Positions 33,150 through 46,404 are shown, numbered from the stretch's first letter. The stretch is 64,000 nucleotides of DNA from Gamarada debralockiae (GCA_002803225.1 NXFV01001372.1:1-64000), one strand, 5' to 3'. Program-made: numbers and translations. The notes: a model not told the origin generated them from the letters alone.

Positions 33150-36100
33150 TCAACCATCCCTCACATCCGCCCTCCCAAAATCCGCCAACCGTTTCCCATC
33201 CCCCTTCGCCCTCCTCGCAAAGCTAACCCACCTCTTCATCCCCCCGGCAATATTCTTCGCCGCCTCTCCCTCTTCCATTTCCTCATACCACAACCTTGGG
33301 ACCAACAACCTATACGGCATCGTAATCCCCGCCGGATCCTTATGATTAATCTCAAAGTTCAAACATATATCCAATCCGCCCTCCAAATTAACTTCCGGGG
33401 CTCCTTGTCTCCTCTGTTTTCCGGAGAGGCCGGTTGGCGTGCGATGGAATTGGCTGCGTGGAGGGCCTTGCTGGGATGTACTACCCGCGACGGATGTAGA
33501 GGCGTGCTCGACGGGGCGGGTGGGCTCGCGACCTGTTGCGGGCGTCATGGCGGGGAAGTAAGAGTCTTCTTCAGCGCCGCCGCCGCGGAGACCGGAGCGT
33601 GTGCTCTGCTGTGCCTGTTGGTCGTAGTCATCGTCGTCTTCGCTTTCTGCGCCGTAGCCGTTGATGCCGCCGTCGTCTGGTCTGCGCTTGCTTCGGTGGA
33701 AGAGACCTTTTGGCATGAAATCTCTTCGTGTGAGGGATAAAGTTCGGGTGAGCATGCCAGGGCGCTCGGAATCTGTGGAACCGCGACGGTCGACTGATGC
33801 TCGGCGCGAGAAGAAGCCGCCTGCGTTGGAAAGGGGAGGCGCGGCGGCATCGGGGCGGTAGCTGGGTCCACGAGAGGTTGAGAGACGGCGAAGGATACCT
33901 CGTCGAGTTGGTTGGGGGCTTGGGCTGCCACCGTAGGATTCTTCTGGGGACGGAGGAGGTTCTAGTTCTGGATCGTAAACTCGGATTGAGCACCAGTTCC
34001 GCCGATTCAGTAAGCGTTTGTTGTTTCTTGGTTTGCCGTTGACATCGTGAGTGAAGATCGGAATCATATCTTCGTCCGTCTCAGGATCGACATGGTGCAC
34101 TTTATTTCGCCTGTTCAGCAGATCTGCGAGTGAGTCTGGTGGCGGCGCATTGACTATTGCGGACGAAATGATGTTTGGTATGTATCGATGGTCGCGATCT
34201 TTGGGGACCCTGAGCTTGGGATTGGAGTAGAACTGGCCGACTGCGCCGAGATGAACATCACCACTACTCCAGTCAGTAACTCTTCTGCATCAAGTTGAAC
34301 CTGTATAAACATACCTAAGGATAGTAATGCGCACAGACTTCTCGGCAGCAATGTTTTGCAGCTCTTGGATAAACCAATTTCGCTCATCCTTGTGATGCCT
34401 TGCTGTCCAATGATCGTCAAGGTCATCCAAAATTTCAACGCCTCCATCAAGATGATTTAGGAGATTTTTGCCAAGAAGACCGGCTCGGCCAAGTGCCTTG
34501 ACAGGATCCATGAGCCTAGACGTAAGGCTTTCGAGAGTCAGCTCTTTGTTTTCTTTTTCAGTTTTAAGCACGGAGTACTTACATGTTCTCCAGCCAGACC
34601 ATCCTGGGATAGGCGATCGGTATGCCGAGAAGAACAATAAGATGTTTAGTCTGCCCTTTGACGATATCCTTTTCGAGTCGTTTGAACACTTTCTCATAAG
34701 TCTCCACGCTGACTATCTCGTCATTCATCCGCTCCGTTCGACAATCTAACCCAAGGAATGCGATGCTTCGACCTAGGAAGGTGAAAATACTGCGACTCAA
34801 CTCGGGAATGTAAGGACCTGGCTCCGTACCCAGAAGCCAACTGGGTTCGGTATCTTCTCCCTCGTCGATGCTGCTTTGATGTTGGAACAACATGTAATAC
34901 TTGAAAGCTATTGCTCCTAGGCCAGAGAAGACAGGGGATCGCATATAGCTGTCTGAATACGATCCATACCCATCGATGATGTCGTGATCGTCAAAAATGT
35001 TGATCATTGGTATCTGCGAGGTTGCAACACCAAAAAGCCCCTGTGAGAACCACATGCAATACCGATTGAGGTAAAAAGTCTCCAGCTCTCGTTGAAGATC
35101 CGGGGTGAGTGGAACATGCTCCTTGTGATGGTGATCTTTGATCTCAGTCCATTCCTTGAATATCGTTGTTTCCTCCATCACGCTGTCCATGTAGACTTGA
35201 TCACCTCCGCCCAGCATGACATGAAAAGGCTGCGTCTGATGCGTATTCAAGACATCCCGCCACAAAGGATCGGGGCCACTGAATTCATTGGAATCGATAT
35301 CGTGGCTGAACCCATTGCAGCTATGGAACATGATATTCATCGCTTGATCACGAGCTGGAACCCAGAAGCCAGTGGCTGGCCCACGGTTGATGCGATAAGC
35401 AATTCGTTGCTGTTGATCTCTAAGCTCGACTTCCAGATTGAACTTCCAGAAAGTAACTCCTTGCTCGACATGAAGTCGGAAACCTCGGATTTCTTTGTAT
35501 TTCCCTGCCTTCTCCCCATCATAATGTGATTTCTGGCAAGCGGTTCTTTTGGCATCAGTAACACCATCGAGCGGACTCCTGATTGTTTCGAAGAGACCGG
35601 CGTCTGACTCCTCCATCGACAAGTCTTTTTCTTCTTCTAGATGGTCAACTGGTCGAATGTAGAGAGTTCTTCCATCTCGACCAACTTTAGGAAGCCCTGC
35701 GATGGGGTCAACATATTCTGGAGCAAGGGCATCAATTTCACCATGGACCTGGGCTGGAGGGGGAGGCAGGAGAGTCACTGGCTGAAGGAATAGACGAAGA
35801 GTCGGGGCAAGTTCGTATGATGACTTCGAGTCCTCGGTGACGATCATCACACTGCCTCTCCAAATTTCTCGTTTCGGCGGTGAGGCATGCCGTTCTGAGC
35901 GACCTTGAAGAGTCTCGTTACGTAGACCGCAGTAACGTAGTAGCGGTCCACTCTTGAGGAACAAAGGTGGTTTGAATCTTGTGGGAGCTATATCAGAAAA
36001 GTCAGCTTATGAGGTTTTAAACAAGGACGACAAAGTATTAGACTAGATAAAGAACGAGATTGAAGGGGGATTTTAGGTGCAGGTTTCAAAAAATTCAGAT

Positions 36101-38332
36101 TCGGAGGGGATCCGGATCTTTGCTGACCAGTTCCCTTCCTTTGCTCTTTTCGTTGACAACCCTCCTGAGCCGGCTGGGAGAAGGTGGCTTGGTATGACTT
36201 CGAAACCATGACTTTGATTGACTCCCCTCAGAGAAAGGCCCTTCACACTCTTCCTCGGGCTCGTTGACAGGTTAGGAAATATGGGGTACGGTACCATTGG
36301 TGTCATCGTATTCTCCATCATAGGCCTCTGCCTTTCGTGGCTTCGTGGAACTTCGTCTACGCTTCCCACTGTGCCCTGCTTCCCACCAAGCCTTTTCTTT
36401 TTCGGCCTCTGTCTGTTCGGGAACATCGAGATCGAGCAGCTCTCCGGCTAGAAGTGCAACACCACCTTTTTTCCATTCATCGAGTCGTCTTGAGGGTATG
36501 TAGACACCTGCTCCAGGACCATTCTCTTGTCTGCCATGGTGCAAGAGATTCGAGAAATGATGGCGGCCTTGGGGGTCTTGGTGAGATCCGTTGGAAATGC
36601 CAGCGGCAGCTGTAGGTGGGATAGCATACTTAATACCATTGACAGTCACCAGCTCAGTTCGTATGTCTTTTCCAGGTTGGAGAGTACCAGATGGGCCAGG
36701 CTGACCTAGCCTACCGGCGTTCATCTCTTGTTGGCTTGGTGGAATGGATCTAGGCTCTTGCGTCGCTGCTTTCTGGCCAGTGAGCTGCTCGATTTTGCGG
36801 GTACTTCCCCGCCGCACAGGCTTTTCATCCATCTCGTCATCGAAATCGGGATCAACAGGATATTGAGGGCCACGACCTCCCGCAATTGGTACTGGTGGCA
36901 GCTCCTTTTCCCTAGCTGCCTGAGGGTGACTCCCAAATGCAGTGCCTTTAGAGGGTCCTACTACTGGCGCTTTTCCTTGCTGCCGACTTTCAACAGACGG
37001 TCTTCGCGGCGCAACCTGCCGATACGTCTTTTCCGCGTCGGCACGTCGGTTGAACCATGGATCACCAGGTGGATCTTTCTTGAGCTTGTTACTTCCGCTG
37101 TGGCCCAAAGCCGCTGCTCCCACAGCTCCAGTAACACCTGCAGCGATAGGAATGGCCGATTTTTCTCGAGTACTTGGCCTCCGTTGAGCAGATACGTCCT
37201 CTGGCTTCTGCGGATCAGGAAGAACCTCCGGTCTTGGTTGATAGTCAAAGTCTCTAGAGGGATTCGCTGGGGACACTTCCGTTGCAGCAGGGCGTTTCGT
37301 CTCAACAGTACCACTTCGTTGAAGTTGATCCCGTTGTCTATTGCTCAAATTTCTCACCAAGCCAGCTTCAGGCAGACTCTGAGGTTCCGGCTGGGATACA
37401 CTTTCCGAAGTAGTAGCTTTTGCGACAGGTCGATTTCTGAACCGGACTGAATTCTGAGCTGCTCGGTCACCGCCTCGACCAGCCTTCGCCTCTCTTGCGA
37501 GAAGCTCAGCTTCTTCGACACGAGCTCGTTTCTCCTCCTTGGTGATGCTATCAAGCGTCAGCTCTAGCCTCTGTAGAGGAGACCTGTCCGGTGCCCACTC
37601 TCTGCGCCGCTTTTCCTCTGATTCTGTCAAGGAACCCCTTCTCGGCTGTAGCGTGTCAAGACGTTCGGGCTTTGAACGATCCCATTCGACATCACCATTC
37701 CTCTCCACCGCTTTGCCTTTACTACTCCTTCTAGCTGCGCCTTGTCTCTCGTCCACCGGGTATTGTCCTCTCTGACGATAATACTCTTCGGGTGTGTCTC
37801 GTTGGAAGCCAACAGGTCCACTCGATCGTTGGACAGATCTGGCACTTTGAGGAACCCCGTTGTTGTAAGGCTGTTTGTAACTGACGGGTGGTGGAGGCTT
37901 CGGTGCGTCTGGTGCAGCAGGTGGAGGAACAGAGTTTGGATCGTTGTAGAACTCTCTATTTCTTGATTCTCGTCTCCTTCGCTTCTCCAAATAGTCCTTA
38001 TTGTACCCGGCTTCAGCTGGAGGGTATCCGAACGAAGGAGGTCGAGGTGCTAATCCATCCCCGCGAAAACTCGAAGCTGTGGGAGATGCGAATGGGCTTT
38101 GGGTAGAAACAGTCGGCGCATCTGTATGCGTGGTCTGAGTCGAGTATCTATTCTGTCGCGGCGGCTGTGGCTGGACTGGGAGTTGAGGTTGGACTTGGTA
38201 TCGGCCGCCAGCGTCGGTATCGATTGTAAGATCGTTCGGCAGATCTGAACGATTTTCTTGACGCTTGATAGAGTTCCCTCGAGTGATCTTTGGGGGAGGC
38301 AGTTGCCCCCAATATGGAGCTGGAGCTGACAT
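33150..38332 (-). CDS. large PhoD-like phosphatase, 1585 aa
   Basis: Four exons: 38332-36295, 35987-34583, 34515-34315, 34263-33150; phases close to 1586 codons. Residues 1-680 are disordered, rich in Pro, Arg and Ser (WGQLPPPKITRGNS at the start). The phosphatase part spans about 690-1200: FLKSGPLLRYCGLR, GPATGFWVPA, MLGGGDQVYMDS, NIFDDHDIIDGYGSY, FLGLDCRTER, GGVEILDDLDDHWTA and ILSGDVHLGAVGQFYSN across intron 3. Asp/His residues suit a dinuclear metal site. The C-terminal 370 aa carry FTHDVNGKPRNNKRLL and another disordered region. Intron 1 is long (307 nt) for this locus, so a missed small exon is possible. Fungal homologues of this length exist; substrate unknown. Confidence 0.85.
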
Positions 38333-39336
38333 ACTGGAGTGGTCGAGAGTAGTGACTGCTCTTTTGGAGACGACACCGAACTGAGTTTACAGCTTGCGCT
38401 CAGCGATTCGAGTTCGGAATGCCTTGCAGATGGTATTGACGCTCAGAATGGAGAGCTGCGCTTCATTCCCAATGGGTTGAAATCTGTTGTCGAGAAGAAG
38501 TAGCTTCTGATTTGTTCGTCGTCATTGATCAACGTTCCTTTCGCTCAACTTATGCGCCGCGCCGTGAAGCTTAACTGGCCATTCACAAGAGAAGAATTGG
38601 AGGATCAAATTCGTAGATACATGATTAGCTTGTGTACATGGTGAACAGCAAAATGCATGACAGATCTCCGTGCATTTGAATCTGCAGAGGTCATGGGGCT
38701 CAAATATGGGGAGGTTGGGTATCATCTGCCTCCAAGAAGCAATAAACCTGTGCCCAATAATTTTTGGGCATGTCATTGCGCAGCGACGACGCAAGCCTGA
38801 GGCATGAAGGGTCTTTGTTTCCGGCGCAAAACTGGGAAGGCTGGGAGGTGCAAGTCACGTTTTGAGATGTTTAGCGGCGGGTAAGAGTGGATCCTTCCTA
38901 ACTGCGCCTTTGAACGGCTTTCCACTTCCAATTCGGGGCTAGGGAGGTGGCTTGGGGCTCTGACCGCGAGATCCGTCGTGAAACTGTGAAGGCCACCTAA
39001 GCTCTGGGCAAAAACGCTATTCCTGACATTCGAAACATCAATACATTTTCTCCACTGAAGAGGAGATCAGCTCTGGTCTTCAACTCTTCTTTTCTGCGAC
39101 CTCATCTTTACAGCCTGTTCTCTTTTGTGATGGTGGTGGTGGTGTTGCCTTCACGACAATAGACTTACGAATTCATTGAACGTCAACGCACAGTTGCATC
39201 ACCTCGAAATCACCAACCGCCTTAAAACAACTCATCAATGCGCCACCTTTAACACTCACGTTTCGAAACCTCTGCGACCTTGGGGATACATCTGGAGTGC
39301 AAATCCGCACAATAAACTCGACACCCTATTCACGAA
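38333..39336. promoter_or_regulatory. shared divergent promoter region of PhoD-like gene and KEX2
   Basis: About 1 kb between two ATGs facing away from each other. No ORF is credible. Pyrimidine-rich patches near 39060-39150 precede the KEX2 start. Confidence 0.5.
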
Positions 39337-41992
39337 ATGAGGTTACACTCTCTCCTTGGCCTCGCTGGTCTGGGATACCTCGCAACCGCCTCGAACCTCT
39401 CTCCTCGAAATTATGATGCGCAAGACTACTATGTCCTACATCTCGATCCCACGACCCCTCCCTCGCAGGTAGCAATCAAGCTGGGCTTGACCCATGAAGG
39501 CCAACTCGGGGAGCTACAAGACCATCATATCTTCTCATGCCACAAGCAGGAGGATGATATTGTACATACAGCATTGAAGGAGAGGAAGCGACGGAAGCGG
39601 TCGATCGGGGACTTGGATATCTTAGACGGAGTCAAGTTCGCACAGAAACAGAAGTTAAAACCACGACTCGAGAAGAGAGGCGTAATACCTCCGCCACCAG
39701 AGGGATATGCGTCGCCCGTGGAGATGCGTCAGGCAGAGGCTCCAGTAGCCAGTGGTCTTGCGCGACAAGCATTTGTGGCAGATGCGTTAGGAATCAGCGA
39801 TCCCATCTTCCACGAACAGTGGCATCTTTACAATCCTGTTCAGATTGGCCACGACGTCAATGTCACGGATGTCTGGTTGCAAGGTATCACTGGCTTCAAT
39901 GCAACTGTGGCTATTGTTGATGATGGATTGGATATGTACAGCGACGATTTAAAGGACAATTATTTTGCCGAGGGGTCTTACGATTTCAATGACGATACGG
40001 CAGAGCCGAAGCCGCGACTGTCTGACGACAAACATGGTACACGCTGTGCCGGTGAAGTTTCGGCTGTCAAGAATAATGTTTGTGGAGTTGGAGTTGCATA
40101 CGATTCGAAGATTGCTGGAATTCGGATTCTCTCTAAGTTGATCACGGATGCAGACGAGGCTGTGGCCATGAACTACGCCTACCAACAGAATCAAATTTAC
40201 TCTTGCTCCTGGGGTCCTCCAGATGATGGAAGATCTATGGATGCTCCTGGTATTCTCATCAAGAAGGCAATGGTCAATGCTGTACAAAATGGACGAGATG
40301 GCAAGGGATCTATTTACGTTTTTGCATCAGGGAACGGTGCTGCCAGTGAGGATAACTGCAACTTTGATGGCTATACGAACAGTATCTACAGCATCACAGT
40401 TGGAGCCATTGATCGAAAGGGACTTCATCCTTACTACTCCGAGAAATGCTCTGCTCAACTGGTTGTGACCTACAGCAGTGGAAGTAATGATGCTATTGTA
40501 AGTGACTCTCCTCCTGTGATAGTGCCTGACTAACCATTTCAGCACACCACTGATGTCGGCACAAACCAATGTTACTCAGGACATGGCGGTACTTCTGCAG
40601 CTGCCCCGCTTGCAGCAGGTATCTTTGCTTTGGTCTTGCAAATTCGTCCAGATCTCACTTGGCGAGATATGCAATACTTGGTTATGCAAACTGCTCTCCC
40701 AATCGACCCTGATACTGGCGATTGGCAAACCACAACAATTGGAAAGAAATTCAGCCACACTTTTGGATATGGAAAGATTGATAGTTGGGCAATGATTGAG
40801 GCTGCCAAGACGTTCCAAAATGTCAAACCTCAAGCTTGGTACTATTCTCCATGGATCCACGTCAACCAAGCTATCCCTCAAGGAAATGACGGTCTAGCAG
40901 TTTCTTTTGAAGTCACTCCAACTATGCTCAAGGATGCCAATCTCGAACGTCTTGAACATGTTACAGTTACAATGAATGTTAATCACAGCAGAAGAGGTGA
41001 TCTTAGTGTCGAGCTTGTCAGCCCAGATAAGGTTGTCAGCCACCTCGCCGCTACACGTCGCTTGGATGCTAGTACCGAAGGCTACAATGATTGGACATTT
41101 ATGTCTGTTGTTCATTGGTATGTATCTTCCAGTGATTTTCTAACTTCTGCTAATTGTTCCAAGGGGTGAGTCTGGAATTGGAACCTGGACGGTCATCGTC
41201 AAAGACACCATAGTAAACGAGCACAACGGCACGTTCATCGACTGGCACCTCAAACTCTGGGGCGAATCAATCGATGCCAGCAAACAAACTCTTCTCCCAA
41301 TGCCCGACGAGCACGACGATGACGATCACGACAAAATCATCTCATCCACCACCACCATCGCCGGCACTACCCAAGCTATCACTCCAGTACCATCACCCAC
41401 GTCCCTCATAACGAACCCCACCGACCACCCAGATCGCCCAGTCAACGCCAAGCCATCCGGCACCGACGACGAAACCGCAACACCCACCAGCTCTGCAGCA
41501 CCAGAGGCCACTACGAGCGCCTCTTCCTGGCTCCCATCCTTCTTCCCCACCTTTGGCGTCTCCTCCAAGACTCAGATCTGGATCTACGGCGCCGCGGGTC
41601 TAATCCTCGTTTTCTGCGCCGCTCTCGGAGTATACTTCTGGATGGCACGTCGCAAGCGTCTTCGCAACAATCCTCGCGATGAATGGCAGTTTGATCTTCT
41701 TGAGGAAGACGAAGCGGAGGGTCTTAATAGTGGCAGACGAGTGGGCGGAAAGGCCGGTAAAGGACGTAAGCGACGAGCTGGGGAGCTTTATGATGCATTT
41801 GCGACGGGCAGTGATGATGAGAGTGAGGACTATGTGGACGGAGATGAGGGTGGGGATGAGCGGGAGAAGAGACTTTATGAAGATGATGATGATGATGAGG
41901 AAGGAAGTGGGAAGCATGTTATTGGAGATGATGAGGATGAAGAGGTTGTTGATGAGAAGGGGGCGCAGAGAGGGAAGCTGTTGCAGAAGTGA
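39337..41992 (+). CDS. KEX2: kexin (proprotein-processing subtilisin-like protease), 854 aa
   Basis: Three exons: 39337-40497, 40543-41117, 41164-41992 (1161+575+829 nt). Signal peptide MRLHSLLGLAGLGYLATAS; propeptide with basic sites ending in a KPRLEKRG region. S8 catalytic residues are Asp 195 (VAIVDDGLD), His 233 (HGTRCAG) and Ser 405 (GHGGTSAAAPLAAG). A P/homoB domain follows (about 480-620; GDLSVELVSP, FIDWHLKLWGES). A Ser/Thr/Pro-rich stalk, one membrane helix (IWIYGAAGLILVFCAALGVY) and an acidic cytosolic tail complete it. The tail contains several Tyr residues for Golgi retrieval. It cleaves after KR/RR in the late Golgi, maturing secreted proteins. Confidence 0.96.
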
Positions 41993-42684
41993 GAGGGGGG
42001 TTTTGGGTTAGCGATCGAATAAGTAAGCAAGACCGGAGAGATAGGGTCTTGGATGTATTGATTTTAGAAGGCGTTAAGCTGGGTTCTGCATTCAACACAA
42101 ACGCACAATGCTTGCATACTTGAGAATGTCAATTTTTAGACCTTCGTCCCCTTTGCAATTTATCTGATGTTTAGCCTAAGGCAGCGACAATACTCTCAAC
42201 CTGTAGTGCAGCCCCGTCCCTTCACCTCCTGGTCGTATGACCGGCCAACTGTGTTTCCTGGTCACCACCTATGTAATGTTCACTGTTGCTTCACGTGGTA
42301 GAAGCCATTTGCAGCTCCGTTTGGTTCAGAGTCACGTAGCCAATAAGTTAAAGTTATCAAATATTTTAAATTCAGTACAGCTAGCCGGTTGAACAAAACA
42401 AGCGCTTCCTCCTTGTGAACCTAACGTTCATCTAGGTTGATCTTCTGTTTCGCCTCTGAGCAACAACATAATCACTGATAGGCGATAGGTTAAACGATGG
42501 ATCAAAAGCGGCACCAGCATGGCCTGAATCTGTGGATGCCGTGGCTCTGCTTTAATCAGCACTGGCCTTTTACCAGGTACAACACTTACTGAGACTGATC
42601 ATTCCCTGGTTGCGATGCTTGGTTGCCATTGGAGAAATCTCTGCTGAGCGTTAACGATTGATTGCTATTAAATGAATAATATAC
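41993..42684. other. intergenic between convergent KEX2 and caspase-like gene 1
   Basis: Downstream flanks only. No ORF or repeat of note. Confidence 0.6.
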
Positions 42685-44497
42685 TTAATCTTCTGATCCT
42701 TCATCATATTCTATCAACCCTTGCTTGCGCCAACGTTCTATCGCTGTTCCTACTTGACGTGCACTATAAGAGATGTCAAACATTTAGATGTCTAAACAAG
42801 CAAAACATTAAAGATGTTTTAGGACTTACCTGACGCGGAGTCCTTCAGTCCTTCGAAGCATAATTGAAATTTCATTATGTGTACGCCTCTGTTCCAGCCA
42901 TGAGATGACTTTGCTTAAATATTGATCCCAGTCGGAGGCTTGCATTCGACGAGAAGTTCGATGAGAAGGCATGGTCTGCTGGAGGGAGCCAGTTGCGGCG
43001 TCCCAGACCATGGCTGTGCGACCGCCCGATGCTGGCGCCAGCAGCTGCGAGTCGTGCGAGAATACTGCTGACTCGATCGAACGGCTATGACCCTCGAGTG
43101 TCTGGGTCGTAGTAATTGTAGGCGTTTCCGAGAGCGGTATCAAAGAGTATGTATCCAAGCAAGAGGCTTGGACATTGGTGTTGTTAACAGTAGGAACTTC
43201 GATAGTAGGCAGTTCTTTTGACATGAACAGACCTCCAATATTTGGAGCCGTTACATATCCAATGAACGAGCACGCAGGATAATCCGGTAACATATCCCAT
43301 ATTGGCATGGGAACAGACAAGATCATTAAAGTGGAATAGCTTGGAAAGACAGCTTCAACTCTAACCCATTTCGCCAAGAGAGGAAACTTGTCTAGCCATC
43401 GAGCACATTGTCTGGCATCCAAAAGCTGGTTTTCCTCCAATTGAAGAGATATCAGGACATGAGGGACCTTGTAACTTCCAGTAGAAGATACTGATGATAA
43501 TGGGGTAGAAGCTAAGCTTGCCCCATCGAAGTCTATATCCATTGTATCAATGAACGTCGATGGGACTTTGTTACTAGCTTCAGTAGTTGGCATGGCAGAC
43601 AGTAAAGGCAACACATTTCTCCTGTAGATCTCTATTCCAGGTGCCTTGTAATCGTTCGTATTTATCCAGTGTATAGGCGTGACACACCATTCCAGAGGTA
43701 CTCCTTCGCGGCCTTTTTTTGTTTCTTTGAGCTTCAGTCGAAAGAGAATCTCCGTGTGCAAGGATGCTGCCGAAAAAGATGGTTTGTTGATCCAATCTCG
43801 AAGTACATCAATGAGAGTATTTGTCAATGAGTGTTCTCCAGGTGGGGGCGCTCTTCTCTCAAACCCACAAGCAGCAATAGTCTCGATGACAGCAAACTGG
43901 GATGTCGTTGCTGAGCTTGCAGCTGCACATGTATCCAACAGAATCAACACGTCTGACTTTGCTACTCCGAAAAGGACCTGTATTGCTGACCAGTCAACAA
44001 AAGGAGAATTTGGACCTTGCCCGGAGACCCATTCTGCCTGGCGGGCACTATTCATCCTTCCATGCCCAGCATAATATAAAACAAAAAGGTTCTGATCGTT
44101 GTCACAGGTTTGTATAAAATCAAGAGTCTTTCGTATCAAATCCCAATGTGAATTCAAGCTAGGAATAAGGAAAACATTCGTTTGGAATCCATAGTCTTGC
44201 AGAACATTGTTCAGGGTACTAAGTTCCCGTTGAACGCCGAGTTCGTCGTCCTCCCATCGTATGAGGCAGGCGTGGACCGTTTCATATCGAGATCGTCCGC
44301 GGTTTGGGAAAGCCCTCCTGGCAGCCTAGCCAACATTAGACTTGTTCAAAACAACAAGAGAGAGGAATGCCCACGCTGTTCACATCTTCAGCAAAAGCGG
44401 CGAGATCTTGGTGATGAAAACCCGCCCGGGACGTATCGTGAGAGGAAAAACCATTTGCTTGCCCTTTTGAAAGGACATAGAAGGAGGGCTCCGACAT
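42685..44497 (-). CDS. caspase-like (C14) protein with WD40 repeat and HTH-like tail, 565 aa
   Basis: Three exons: 44497-44375, 44325-42830, 42763-42685 (123+1496+79 nt). After RSRYETVHACLIRWEDDEL, the caspase-like fold has YYAGHG (His 129) and LILLDTCAAAS (Cys 174), the catalytic dyad. ETIAACGFE, HSLTNTLIDVL and SAASLHTEIL match fungal 'peptidase C14' caspase-domain proteins. Residues about 328-405 form a domain shared with the gene at 57456-60800. Then comes one WD40 repeat (LEGHSRSIESAVFSHD to MVWDAATGSLQQT). A C-terminal segment split by intron 2 (EISIMLRRTEGLRVS, then ARQVGTAIERWRKQGLI) looks like a helix-turn-helix. A role in regulated cell death or self/non-self response is inference. 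Confidence 0.82.
43234..43467 (-). other. caspase-associated middle domain, copy in gene 1
   Basis: Residues about 328-405 (PHVLISLQLEEN to SFIGYVTAPN). They align without large gaps to residues about 376-455 of the second caspase-like gene. Shared are a hydrophobic strand, W.....PLLA..V.VEA.F.S.STL.ILS and a P.W..L.D.PA...IG ending. I know no named domain for it. Confidence 0.65.
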
Positions 44498-45424
44498 GTA
44501 TGCGCACAGCCCTCAGCCTACGGCATTGATTGATATGGTCATTCCTACGAGAACATCGCGAAATTGGTAGGAAACAATATTCGACGTATTAGGCTGGGAG
44601 GGGAAGGGGAAGGGACGTCTTGAGGCTCTATTTAATAGATCCATGCACCCTAAAACACAGAATAACTCCGTATGAACACACTTTACTCCAGTCGACATAC
44701 AGCCCTGATCTGTGGGCTGCTTTCTTCTCAAATACTTCACCCCAAATTATCAGAGTTTCTGGTCGCCTCACCTGCAGTCGATTACCGTACTTGCCATCGC
44801 GTCTGGACATATCCAACCGACAGCATCGCCTTAATGAATGCCACCCCAAGCCTACGTGGCATGATGTTGGGTCATGGTAGTAGTAGCCACTAATTTTAAG
44901 GGGCTTCAAAACCCTTGAAGGACTTTGCTTGTATGGCTGAGAATAATTGGGCGCAAGGCAGAGTCGGTCACATAAATGTTCTGTTGGCGACCTCCTCGCT
45001 GCCCAATTACTGGCCATCCCAAGGCGGACTCAGCAGCCTTACCGAAAATATCGGCGATTATTAATGGCTGTGATATTCCTCCATACTGCAGCCTTGATGA
45101 ACATCGTCTATTTGTTCTCTTGACCCGAGTGAGGGTAATTTGCTGCGCATACTCTTCGAAGCCCTTGAGGAATCTAAATTTTAGTCAACCCAAGCACATT
45201 GTATCTCCCTACAAAGAACCATGAATCCAGTTCTACCCGTTCTATAGTCAAGCCTCAGCAGAGAAACGGCAAAGCAGCTCTTCATTCGCTATGGGCCACT
45301 CGTATTCACAGGAATTCAAGCCTTATCTGGCTTACAGACCGACCGCAGGAATCGACAAGTAGCAGTAGTACAGATTCAAAATTCCGAAGCTCAAAGAAAG
45401 GCTGCGTAGAAGCTCGAGGCTGAG
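44498..45424. other. intergenic, upstream of caspase-like gene 1
   Basis: Short overlapping ORFs on both strands without motifs. No gene supported. Confidence 0.45.
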
Positions 45425-46229
45425 TTGGACACACTCACTAGTAAGATACAGCCAAGAGAAGTTCGTATCATCGAAAATGCGTTCAATTCAACAGCTGTAT
45501 ACCGCCATGCTTTTATGGCAGCTGCTGTGGTTACACTTCTGATTGAGGTTGCGAAGGGCGTGAACGCACTTGTCAAATCAGACGATATTGTGAGGCAAAA
45601 TCATGTATGTATTGATATCTAAGGAGGGAGAATCGTGGGTTTGCTAGTACCCGAGATATGTATAAACAAACCGTCGCTATAGCCACAACCAGAGCATAGG
45701 TCTCATCTGACAGCACTGAGGAATATCGGGATCCAACTCGAAGGCATCAAAGAGGAACTCGATCGACAAACACTGGCGAAAGTTGGCGGTGTGGAAGGGT
45801 GGCTTTAGAAAGTTTGTCCTCAAGTTCGTACAGACGGAAAATGAGAGAGCGGACCGAACACAAAGATATGCTGAAGAGTGGACTGCTAATGTGATGGATG
45901 GAGAAGGCCCGTTGCTACATTACCTCTTTCGAGATATATCGGAGTCCGAACTTAAGTTCATTAGCGGAGGCACATATGTAGCTGGCGAGGAAGGCATGAA
46001 TGCCGATTTGCCGCTTAGACGTATGACGAGGGCGCAAAGGACGGAATGGAACTTGATTAGGTACTTGTATCGTTGTATCGTTGTATCGTTAGGCAGGACA
46101 GGCTATAGAAATAGATTTGGTGGCATTGTACAAGTATACACACAGGAATTGAGAGGGACAACGGGGGTTGTAGTTGCTGCGTATCGTCCTTTAAATAAAG
46201 CACCTATTACGGGTTATAGTCTCACTTAA
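45425..46229 (+). pseudogene. decayed gene of unknown family
   Basis: Protein-like frames: LDTLTSKIQPREVRIIENAF, a hydrophobic HAFMAAAVVTLLIEVAKGV, then (after a likely intron 45605-about 45694) HLTALRNIGIQLEGIKEELD and KVGGVEGW. There the frame hits TAG and the sense continues one frame over as KFVLKFVQTENERADRTQ, ISESELKFISGGTYVAGEE and RTEWNLIRYLYRC. No ATG is evident at the start, and an ACG/TAT microrepeat (CGTTGTAT x3) lies near 46070. I do not recognise the family. The frame break makes an intact gene unlikely. Confidence 0.4.
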
Positions 46230-46404
46230 CAGAATCTCAGTAACCTCTCGTGGTGGATTAGAATTTCATTCCTCAAAGCATAGCCACAGAGAAGTAGAAG
46301 GACATAATGCTCTACTCATTCTAAACGCCTCATTCCCCATAATGCCATTAACCCTTTCCATTCTTCCATCCTCTCGATCTTGCAAGCAGCCAACCCAAGC
46401 CAGC

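Noticed and set aside
33120..33740. 206-codon plus-strand ORF at the 3' end of the PhoD-like gene
   Set aside because: Antisense to a coding exon with family-conserved minus-strand sequence.
36728..37450. 240-codon plus-strand ORF opposite the PhoD-like gene
   Set aside because: Shadow of the Ser/Arg/Pro-rich N-terminal region of the minus-strand gene; no domain.
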